Shown here: positions 1 through 5,769 of the stretch, piece by piece | Layout: each line of letters opens with the position of its first letter | Position numbering within the stretch: position 1 is the stretch's first letter | Assembly: GCA_029560815.1 (NCBI GenBank) | Contig: JAKQKF010000502.1 | Coordinates: 1 to 8,415, forward strand | Origin: a bacterium | GTDB taxonomy: Bacteria; KSB1; UBA2214 | DNA: 8,415 nucleotides | Direction: 5' to 3' | Notes under the pieces: generated by a model | The model's database searches: none | What the model saw: only the letters and a program-made list of their open reading frames with translations | Told to the model about the DNA's origin: nothing | Position numbers and translations under genes: made by a program

Positions 1-1554
1 GAGGATGACGCCGGGGTTGAGTATCCCGGCCGGATCGAAAATCCTCTTGATACCGTGCATGATCTCCATCGCCGCATCGCCCCATTCGAGTCCGACATAG
101 GGAGCCATATTGCGGCCGGTGCCGTGTTCGGCCTTGAGCGCCCCGTCGTACCGCTCCACCACCATATGGCAGACCTCATCCATGAAACGCTGGTAACGTC
201 TTGCTTCATCGGGGAGGTTGAAATTTTGCTTAAAGACGAAGTGAAGGTTGCCCTCGAGAGCGTGACCGAAAATGATGGTGTCGTCATAGCCGTGCTTTTT
301 GAACAGGCTCTGAAGCTCAAGCGTGGCTTCAGCGAGACGCGGCACCGGGAAAGCGACGTCCTCGATGATTACGGTTGTGCCCTTGGGGCGGACCGCGCCG
401 ACGGCGGGGAATAGTCCCTTGCGGATATTCCAGAGCTTGCTGTACTCGGCCGGATCGAGGGTGAAGGTGATGGGCCGCAGCACCGGCACAGCGGCCAGAG
501 CAGCGCGGATGGTAGCGATCTGTCCCTGCAGCTGGTCGGGCGCGGCTGCGCGGGTTTCGACCAGCAATGAAGCGGCCGCGGCTGGCAATCCGGCCAGATA
601 GTCAGGCATGCCCTTTTTGCCCTCAACCGAGCGCAGTGCGGCGCGGTCCATGATCTCGACCGCCGAGACCGGCGCGTTCTTGAGGATCGAGACCGCCCGG
701 CAGGCGGTTTCAATATCTGGAAAGAGGATCAGGCTCGAGGCCTTGTCCCGGTATTCCGGCACGGTGTGATAGCCGATCTCCGCGAGGAAGGCCAGGGTCC
801 CCTCCGAACCGATCATGAGGTGCTGGAGAATATCGACCGGATCTGCGTAATCGACCAGGGCGTTGAGGCTGTAGCCGCAGGTGTTTTTCATCTTGAATTT
901 TTCATGCACGCGAGCGGCCAGAGCGGTATTCGTCAGAAGTTTCCGCCGCAGTTCGAGGAGCTGGTTGAGCAGATCGGCGCGGTCGCGACGAAAGCGGTTG
1001 ACCGCCTCGGCATCGAGACCGTCAAAAAGTGTTCCGTCAGCGAGAAGCAGCCGCAGGCCGGCGAGTGTGCGGTAGCTGTTCTGCGCCGTACCGCAGCACA
1101 TGCCGCTGGCATTATTGGCGGCGATACCGCCGATCATGGCGGCATCGATCGAAGCAGGATCCGGGCCGATTTTTTTCCCGAGGGGCAGGAGGGCTTTGTT
1201 GGCGGCACAGCCGAGCACTCCAGGCTGGAGGCGGACCAGAGCGCCCTCCTCCTCGATGCGGATATTTTTCCAGCTCTGGTCAATGACCACCAGGACAGAA
1301 TCGGAGATGGCCTGGCCTGAAAGGCTGGTCCCGGCGGCGCGGAAGGTGACCGGCAGCTGCAGCGCGGCGCATTCACGCAGGATGCAGCCGATCTCCGCCT
1401 CGTCGTTGGCGCGGATGGCCACCCTGGGCAGGAGCCGATAAAAACTGGCGTCGGTGCCAAGGGCCAGTATCCGCAAATCATCATGAAAGATCCGGGCGGA
1501 TGGAATGTGGCTCAGCAGACGAGTGTAGAGTTGTTGGTAGGCGCCGTGCAGCAT
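1..1554 (-). CDS. FAD-binding 2-hydroxyacid (D-lactate-type) dehydrogenase, N-terminal half, cut by left edge
   Basis: Reading leftward from ATG 1552-1554, an open frame of 518 codons runs off the window without a stop. The product looks like the FAD half of the large FAD/Fe-S fusion dehydrogenases (GlcD/Dld/YdiJ type), which oxidise D-2-hydroxyacids such as D-lactate, glycolate or D-2-hydroxyglutarate and pass electrons to the respiratory chain. Visible: the FAD_binding_4 loop FRAAGTSLSGQ (residues 71-81), the IGPDPASIDAAMIGGIAANN stretch (129-148), a GSEGTLAF motif, and in the C-terminal oxidase domain GHALEGNLHFVF and EHGTGRNMAPYV, both typical of the fused family. Fused members are roughly 930-1020 residues with cysteine-rich Fe-S/CCG motifs in the second half, which here would lie outside the window. 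GAGG lies about 8 nt before the chosen ATG; the frame is open upstream to a stop at 1651-1653, with only a GTG at 1591-1593 as alternative. The 126-nt gap to the upstream MaoC-like gene holds no clear promoter or terminator, so co-transcription is plausible. The exact substrate cannot be read from sequence. Confidence 0.88.
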   Translation of the reverse strand, partial: MLHGAYQQLYTRLLSHIPSARIFHDDLRILALGTDASFYRLLPRVAIRANDEAEIGCILRECAALQLPVTFRAAGTSLSGQAISDSVLVVIDQSWKNIRIEEEGALVRLQPGVLGCAANKALLPLGKKIGPDPASIDAAMIGGIAANNASGMCCGTAQNSYRTLAGLRLLLADGTLFDGLDAEAVNRFRRDRADLLNQLLELRRKLLTNTALAARVHEKFKMKNTCGYSLNALVDYADPVDILQHLMIGSEGTLAFLAEIGYHTVPEYRDKASSLILFPDIETACRAVSILKNAPVSAVEIMDRAALRSVEGKKGMPDYLAGLPAAAASLLVETRAAAPDQLQGQIATIRAALAAVPVLRPITFTLDPAEYSKLWNIRKGLFPAVGAVRPKGTTVIIEDVAFPVPRLAEATLELQSLFKKHGYDDTIIFGHALEGNLHFVFKQNFNLPDEARRYQRFMDEVCHMVVERYDGALKAEHGTGRNMAPYVGLEWGDAAMEIMHGIKRIFDPAGILNPGVIL

Positions 1555-1680
1555 ATCAGGCCTCGCAGGCAGAAGTGTGAAGTGTGAGGGCACAGGGTTC
1601 GGCGTAGCGGCCGAGGCAAGTTCCCACCACCGTGGCGTGCCGCGGCGGTTTCACAGGGCGGATATCACCGCAGGGCTCAC

Positions 1681-2073
1681 CTATATGTTTTCAAAAGCCC
1701 TGATTTTGGTCATCCCCTGATAATGGAGCGTCTCGCCGATGTAGACCCGCGAGCGCAGGCTCACCAGCTGATTGCGGAGATTGGTGAGCACGAAAAGTTC
1801 GACGATAATGGTGTCGCCGGGGTAGACCGGCTTGAAGAACTCGAGGTTATGCACCCGCAGGACGGCGGAATCGCCGAAGCCAAGGACGATCGCCTTGACG
1901 ATGATCGCCGAGATCAGGGCGCCCTGAACGGGAGTGCGTTCGAATCCGACACGCCGTGCGTACTCGTCGTTGCAGTGCAGCAGGGTCCAGTCGTCAAAGG
2001 TCGTCATGAAATCGCGCATGAGTTCCCTGTTGACTGTGAAAACGTACCGTACACTCTCGCCGTTCTGCAGCAT
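1681..2073 (-). CDS. MaoC-like hotdog-fold dehydratase/hydratase domain protein
   Basis: A single-domain protein of 130 residues from ATG 2071-2073 (stop TAG 1681-1683), within the usual size of short MaoC/(R)-enoyl-CoA hydratase proteins. It carries a version of the hydratase motif: residues 26-39 read FDDWTLLHCNDEYA. The catalytic-type Asp28 and His33, and the H-x5-A spacing, match the family pattern GDxNPxHxxxxxA, but the Asn-Pro pair is replaced by Thr-Leu. The HG that normally follows is QG here (Gln50-Gly51). A later NLEFFKPVYPGDTI segment is the typical hotdog strand. By family it should act on an acyl-CoA or acyl-ACP thioester in the cytoplasm, but the substrate is unknown and the motif changes leave true hydratase activity uncertain. 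The frame stays open to a TTG at 2145, but that codon overlaps the -35 element of a good promoter whose predicted transcript starts near 2110, so ATG 2073 is preferred. AAAGGG sits 8 nt upstream of it as a ribosome site. The dehydrogenase gene downstream may share the transcript. Confidence 0.82.
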   Translation of the reverse strand: MLQNGESVRYVFTVNRELMRDFMTTFDDWTLLHCNDEYARRVGFERTPVQGALISAIIVKAIVLGFGDSAVLRVHNLEFFKPVYPGDTIIVELFVLTNLRNQLVSLRSRVYIGETLHYQGMTKIRAFENI

Positions 2074-2116
2074 GCTCTTTGCCCTTTGCGAAATCAGCGC
2101 TCTGCAATCTACACGT

Positions 2117-2145
2117 AATATAGGGGGGTCTTGCGCAAGATTCAA
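2117..2145 (-). promoter_or_regulatory. sigma70-type promoter of the MaoC-like gene
   Basis: On the minus strand, TTGAAT (2145-2140, 4/6 match to TTGACA) is separated by exactly 17 nt from TATATT (2122-2117, 5/6 match to TATAAT). The predicted start of transcription is near 2110, giving a leader of about 37 nt to ATG 2073. The spacer contains a 12-bp perfect palindrome. This is a sequence match only, but the spacing is ideal and it settles the choice of start codon. Confidence 0.65.
2129..2140. promoter_or_regulatory. Candidate operator: 12-bp palindrome inside the MaoC promoter spacer
   Basis: TCTTGCGCAAGA is a perfect 12-bp palindrome lying wholly between the -35 and -10 elements of the minus-strand promoter, a usual place for a repressor site. 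The 8-mer TCTTGCGC recurs at 2312-2319, over the -35 of the divergent activase/hypD promoter. A regulatory role is inferred; no regulator gene is in the window. Confidence 0.35.
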
Positions 2146-2311
2146 GTGAAAAATCAGCCACCGCTCCTCCCGCAGCAGCGCAGGAAACGGTCCATCCGGA
2201 TTTGCGCCCCGCCCGCAGCGCGGGAATTATTCCGCCGCCGGCGGCATTACAGGGGGTGCGCTACAGGCGCCTCCTGAATTGCTGCCGGTGCCGGCAGGAA
2301 GGGGAAAATTC
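2146..2311. other. Divergent intergenic region with clustered GC-rich palindromes
   Basis: This is the bulk of the 298-nt gap between the two divergent start codons (2073 and 2372). I see no convincing gene in it. It holds several perfect inverted repeats: CCCGC-AGC-GCGGG (2212-2224), GCCGCCGGCGGC (2234-2245), AGGCGCCT (2265-2272) and CTGCCGG-TG-CCGGCAG (2282-2297). None is followed by a T-run on either strand, so they are not standard intrinsic terminators. They may be protein-binding sites, or simply chance in GC-rich DNA. Confidence 0.5.
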
Positions 2312-2313
2312 TC

Positions 2314-2342
2314 TTGCGCGATTCGAATAGCGGCGGTATATT
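2314..2342 (+). promoter_or_regulatory. Candidate promoter of the activase-hypD operon
   Basis: TTGCGC (2314-2319, 3/6 match to the -35 consensus) is followed after exactly 17 nt by TATATT (2337-2342, 5/6 match to the -10). Predicted transcription starts near 2349, about 23 nt before ATG 2372. The weak -35 would suit an activated promoter. The spacer contains the 8-bp palindrome ATTCGAAT (2321-2328), and the -35 sits in a TCTTGCGC motif shared with the divergent promoter. No FNR-like TTGAT-N4-ATCAA box is visible. Confidence 0.55.
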
Positions 2343-2371
2343 AAGACCTCGAATTGAGCGAAAGAAAAGGG

Positions 2372-3292
2372 ATGACCGACTTTCAGCAGATCAGGGGTTT
2401 GATCTTTAATATCATGGCCTTTTCGGTGCACGACGGACCGGGCATTCGCACCACGGTCTTTCTCAAGGGATGCCCTTTGCAATGCGCATGGTGCCACAAT
2501 CCCGAATCGATCTCGCCCGAACCGGAGATGATGCTGCGCACAGAGCTCTGCCTGATGTGCGGTGCCTGTATTGCAGCCTGCCCGATGGGGGCGATTGAAG
2601 CCACACCGGCCGGGCTGGTCACCCATCGGGAAAAGTGCGTCGCCTGCGGCCTTTGTGCCGAAGCCTGTCCGGTACAAGCCCGAGTCCGGGTCGGCCGCGA
2701 GATGAGCGTCGCGGAGGTGATGGAAAAAGTCCTCGCCGACCGCGTCTTTTATGACCAGTCAGGAGGAGGCGTCACTTTCTCCGGCGGCGAACCGACCCGG
2801 CAGCCGGATTTCCTGCACGCCCTCCTCACGGCCTCCCGTCAGGAGGGGCTCCACACCATTGTCGACACCTGCGGCTATGCCCCCTGGAGCGTCTTTGAAC
2901 GCATCGCCCCCCTGACCGACCTTTTTCTCTTCGACATCAAGATGATCGATGCGGAAAAACACCGCCACTGGACAGGCGTTTCCAACCGCCGCATTCTTGA
3001 CAACTTGACCCGCCTCGACAATGGAGGCTGCGCCATCAGCCTGCGTCTTCCCATCATCCCGGGCGTCAATGACCGCCCGGAGGATATCGAACAGATGGCT
3101 TTACTGCTCAGCACGCTGCGAAACACCAAACAACTCCACCTCCTCCCCTTCCACCGGGGCGGGACGGAGAAGTATCACCGTCTTGGACGGGCTTATTATC
3201 TCGAGCATGCTGTTCCGCCCGATCTCGCGGAGATCGAAAAAGTGGCGGAGCGTCTGCGCGGCCATATTGACCAGGTTTGTATCGGCGGGTGA
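2372..3292 (+). CDS. Radical SAM glycyl-radical-enzyme activating protein (HypD activase)
   Basis: This 306-residue protein should install the glycyl radical on the enzyme encoded next to it: using S-adenosylmethionine and a [4Fe-4S] cluster it forms a 5'-deoxyadenosyl radical that abstracts hydrogen from the target glycine. The N-terminus has the activase signature HDGPGIRTTVFLKGCPLQC. The radical SAM cluster ligands are Cys34, Cys38 and Cys41 (CxxxCxxC). A ferredoxin-like insert carries two CxxCxxCxxxCP motifs (Cys60/63/66/70 and Cys89/92/95/99). SGGEP (137-141) is the SAM-binding motif. The double-ferredoxin insert is typical of activases for eliminase and decarboxylase glycyl radical enzymes and is absent from classical PflA. 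ATG 2372 is chosen because it places the N-terminus where activases usually begin; an in-frame TTG at 2354 would leave almost no leader after the predicted transcription start. The ribosome site (AAAGAAAAGG just upstream) is weak. The target is inferred from adjacency, with a 47-nt gap to hypD. Confidence 0.93.
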   Translation: MTDFQQIRGLIFNIMAFSVHDGPGIRTTVFLKGCPLQCAWCHNPESISPEPEMMLRTELCLMCGACIAACPMGAIEATPAGLVTHREKCVACGLCAEACPVQARVRVGREMSVAEVMEKVLADRVFYDQSGGGVTFSGGEPTRQPDFLHALLTASRQEGLHTIVDTCGYAPWSVFERIAPLTDLFLFDIKMIDAEKHRHWTGVSNRRILDNLTRLDNGGCAISLRLPIIPGVNDRPEDIEQMALLLSTLRNTKQLHLLPFHRGGTEKYHRLGRAYYLEHAVPPDLAEIEKVAERLRGHIDQVCIGG

Positions 3293-3312
3293 GCGGGCTT
3301 ACAGAACCGCTC
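3291..3312 (+). other. Small intercistronic hairpin between activase and hypD
   Basis: GAGCGG (3291-3296) and CCGCTC (3307-3312) form a perfect 6-bp stem with a 10-nt loop, starting inside the activase stop codon. No T-run follows, so it is not a terminator. It could affect mRNA stability or processing, which would help make much more enzyme than activase, but this is inference. Confidence 0.35.
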
Positions 3313-3329
3313 CGCCGCCCATTAACCCA

Positions 3330-3334
3330 GGGAG
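3330..3334 (+). promoter_or_regulatory. Ribosome binding site of hypD
   Basis: GGGAG lies 5 nt before ATG 3340 and 8 nt before the adjacent in-frame ATG 3343. It rules out the upstream in-frame TTG at 3277, which lies within the end of the activase gene. Either ATG could be used; the one at 3343 has the more usual spacing. Confidence 0.7.
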
Positions 3335-3339
3335 TTCTT

Positions 3340-5700
3340 ATGATGACCGAACGCGTCCGTCTGCTGCGGGAAAAGAGCCTGCAGGCCGTACCCGCACTTT
3401 CCACCGAGCGCGCTGAAATCGTCACCCGCGTCTACCGCGAAGCCGGGCTCCTCTCCGCCCCGATGCTGCGCGCCCGCGTCTTTGCCGCGATCATGGCGGA
3501 GAAGGAGATCTGCATCAACGACGGCGAATTGATCGTCGGCGAACGCGGACCCGCGCCCAAAGCCACCTATACTTTTCCAGAACTCTGCTGCCACTCCCTC
3601 CAGGACCTCGAGATCCTCGACAGCCGCGAAAAGGTCTTTTTCAGGGTCGATGAGCAGACCCGCCGCCGCTACCGGGAGGAGTTCATACCCTTCTGGCAGG
3701 GCAAGAGCATGCGGGAGATGATCCTCGCCAGCATGAGCGAGGAGTGGAAAGCGGCCTATGCAGCGGGCATCTTCACCGAGTTCATGGAGCAACGCGGGCC
3801 CGGCCACACAGTGCTCGACGACAAGATCTACGACAAAGGCATGAACGACTTTATCGCCTCGATCGATGCCCGGCTGGCTGCGCTCGACTATGTCAACGAT
3901 GCCGCCGCCTACGACCGCTCCGAGGAGCTCAAGGCCATGCGCCTGTGTGCGCAGTCGATCATCGCCCTGGCCAACCGGTACGCCGACAAGGCGGCGACTC
4001 TGGCGAAAAAGGAGAAAGAGCCCCGGCGCAAGGCGGAGTTGAAAACCATCGCGGCGGTCTGCCGCCGCGTCCCCGCCGGGAAACCGCGCACCCTGCACGA
4101 AGCCCTGCAGTATTACTGGTTCGTCCACCTCGGGGTAATCACCGAGATCAATCCCTGGGACGCTTTCAATCCCGGCCGCCTCGACCAGCATCTCTTTCCC
4201 TTTTACAAACAGGGGCTTGAGAACGGGACCACGACCAGGGAAGAGGCCCGGGAGCTGCTGCAGTGCTTTTGGGTGAAATTCAACAATCAGCCGGCCCCGC
4301 CCAAGGTCGGCGTGACCGCCGCCGAGAGCTCCACCTATACCGATTTCGCCAATATCAACAGCGGCGGCCTCAAGGCTGACGGCAGCGACGGGGTCAATGA
4401 GCTCTCCTACCTCATCCTCGAGGTCATCGACGAGATGCGGCTGGTCCAGCCCAGCTCCAACATCCAACTCAGCCGTAAAAACCCCGATGCCTTTCTCAAA
4501 CACGCCCTCAGGGTGGTCCGCAAGGGCTGGGGGCAACCATCGCTCTTCAACGCCGACACGGTGATCGAGGAGATGCTGCGCCAGGGCAAGTCAGTAGAGG
4601 ATGCCCGGCAGGGAGGCACTTCAGGCTGCGTCGAAACCGGGGCCTTCGGCAAGGAGGCCTATATTCTCACCGGCTATTTCAACATCCCCAAGATCCTCGA
4701 GTTGACCCTGCACGACGGTTTCGACCCCCGCACGGGCCGCCAGCTCGGACCGCACAGCGGTGAGCCGGCGAAATGGCGCAAGTTCGACGATCTCATGGCC
4801 GCTTTCCGGCAGCAGATGGCCCATTTCATCGAAATCAAGCTGGCCGGCAACAATATCATCGAGCGCCTCTACGCTCTCCACATGCCCGTGCCCTTCCTCT
4901 CCATTCTCATCGACGACTGCATCGCCAGGGGGATGGACTACAATGCCGGCGGTGCCCGCTACAACACCAGCTACATCCAGGGCGTCGGCATCGGCACCGT
5001 CACTGACAGCCTCGCCGCCCTCAAGCAGCACGTTTTCGAGCAGAAGCGGCACAGCATGGCGGAATTCATCGCCCTGCTGGATAGTGATTTTACCGGTGAA
5101 GAGGTGACTCGGATGCGCCTGATCAACAAGTGCCCCAAGTACGGCAATGATGATGCGTACGCCGATGAGCTCATGACCGGGGTCTTTGAGATCTACTACA
5201 ACCTGGTCAACGGCCGTCCCAACACCAGGGGGGGCCTCTACCGGATCAACATGCTGCCGACCACGTGTCATGTCTATTTCGGCTCGGTCACCGGCGCCAC
5301 CCCGGACGGCCGCAAGTCCGGCACCCCCCTGAGTGAGGGGATTTCGCCGGTGCAGGGTGCCGACCGCAAGGGGCCTACTGCGGTGCTGAAATCGGCCGCC
5401 AAAATGGACCATGTGCGCACCGGCGGCACCCTGCTCAACCAAAAGTTCACCCCTTCCCTGCTGGAGGGGGAGCGGGGTCTTGACAACCTCAGCCATCTGG
5501 TGCGCGGCTATTTCACCCTGGGCGGGCATCACATCCAGTTCAATGTCGTGGATGCCGCCACCCTCCGTCATGCCCAGGCCCATCCCGAAGAGCATCGTGA
5601 TCTCATCGTCCGCGTCGCGGGCTACAGCGACTATTTTCTCGACCTGAGCAGAGCCCTCCAGGATGAGATCATCGCCCGCACGGAGCATCAGGGATTATGA
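3340..5700 (+). CDS. hypD: trans-4-hydroxy-L-proline dehydratase, glycyl radical enzyme
   Basis: A 786-residue glycyl radical enzyme of the pyruvate formate-lyase superfamily, predicted to dehydrate trans-4-hydroxy-L-proline to (S)-1-pyrroline-5-carboxylate in the anaerobic cytoplasm. The thiyl-radical loop is GTSGCVETGAFGKEAY with Cys430 and the catalytic base Glu432, the GCxE signature of eliminases. The glycyl radical site is RVAGYSDYF with Gly761. Cys-to-Gly spacing is 331, the same as I recall for the Clostridioides difficile enzyme (Cys434/Gly765). With the same offset of 4, the substrate-pocket residues recalled from that structure are all present: Phe148, His156, Asp274, Ser330, Asp335, Phe336, Tyr446 and Thr641. 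Long stretches such as WVKFNNQPAPPKVG, SSTYTDFANIN, RYNT-YIQGVGIGT and MLPTTCH also match from memory. One loop difference is Ala435 where the clostridial enzyme has Cys. The activase is just upstream. No pyrroline-5-carboxylate reductase (proC) is adjacent. The name is unrelated to the hydrogenase maturation protein HypD. A related hydroxyproline isomer as substrate is the main alternative. Confidence 0.93.
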   Translation: MMTERVRLLREKSLQAVPALSTERAEIVTRVYREAGLLSAPMLRARVFAAIMAEKEICINDGELIVGERGPAPKATYTFPELCCHSLQDLEILDSREKVFFRVDEQTRRRYREEFIPFWQGKSMREMILASMSEEWKAAYAAGIFTEFMEQRGPGHTVLDDKIYDKGMNDFIASIDARLAALDYVNDAAAYDRSEELKAMRLCAQSIIALANRYADKAATLAKKEKEPRRKAELKTIAAVCRRVPAGKPRTLHEALQYYWFVHLGVITEINPWDAFNPGRLDQHLFPFYKQGLENGTTTREEARELLQCFWVKFNNQPAPPKVGVTAAESSTYTDFANINSGGLKADGSDGVNELSYLILEVIDEMRLVQPSSNIQLSRKNPDAFLKHALRVVRKGWGQPSLFNADTVIEEMLRQGKSVEDARQGGTSGCVETGAFGKEAYILTGYFNIPKILELTLHDGFDPRTGRQLGPHSGEPAKWRKFDDLMAAFRQQMAHFIEIKLAGNNIIERLYALHMPVPFLSILIDDCIARGMDYNAGGARYNTSYIQGVGIGTVTDSLAALKQHVFEQKRHSMAEFIALLDSDFTGEEVTRMRLINKCPKYGNDDAYADELMTGVFEIYYNLVNGRPNTRGGLYRINMLPTTCHVYFGSVTGATPDGRKSGTPLSEGISPVQGADRKGPTAVLKSAAKMDHVRTGGTLLNQKFTPSLLEGERGLDNLSHLVRGYFTLGGHHIQFNVVDAATLRHAQAHPEEHRDLIVRVAGYSDYFLDLSRALQDEIIARTEHQGL

Positions 5701-5712
5701 ACGATGGCAAAC

Positions 5713-5751
5713 AAAAAAGCCTCCCGAGGCGTACCCCGGGAGGCTTTTTTT
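5713..5751. terminator. Bidirectional intrinsic terminator between hypD and ugd
   Basis: An 8-bp perfect GC stem, GCCTCCCG (5719-5726) with CGGGAGGC (5737-5744), closes a 10-nt loop. It is flanked by six A (5713-5718) and seven T (5745-5751), which can extend the stem and give a U-run on both strands. It starts 13 nt after the hypD stop and ends 19 nt before the ugd stop, so it can end transcription of both convergent genes. Confidence 0.93.
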
Positions 5752-5769
5752 ATTTTCTTCACGCGCCGG

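Noticed and set aside
55..1320. Plus-strand open frames at 55-414 and 766-1320
   Set aside because: They overlap the continuous minus-strand FAD dehydrogenase frame, which has clear family motifs throughout.
1572..1585. Tandem repeat GAAGTGT x2 upstream of the dehydrogenase
   Set aside because: Only two 7-nt copies with no flanking structure; too short to distinguish from chance.
2074..2145. N-terminal extension of the MaoC-like protein from TTG 2145
   Set aside because: The TTG is part of the -35 element of a well-spaced promoter and has no ribosome site. Homology begins after ATG 2073.
2146..2371. FNR-type anaerobic regulator site before the activase
   Set aside because: I looked for TTGAT-N4-ATCAA, as expected for an oxygen-sensitive enzyme in some bacteria. 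No acceptable match is present.
3322..4536. Long antisense open frame (404 codons) opposite hypD
   Set aside because: It lies wholly opposite a strongly conserved gene. Its composition is that of an antisense frame in GC-rich coding DNA, and no ribosome site or domain is recognisable.
4621..5688. Second long antisense open frame (355 codons) opposite hypD
   Set aside because: Same reasoning: it mirrors the codon-position bias of hypD and contains no recognisable motif.
3340..5700. Pyruvate formate-lyase, glycerol dehydratase, choline lyase or hydroxyphenylacetate decarboxylase as identity
   Set aside because: Pyruvate formate-lyase needs a Cys-Cys pair, absent here. The sequence around the cysteine (GCVETG-FGKEAY) and the pocket residues match the hydroxyproline dehydratase as I recall it, not the other classes.
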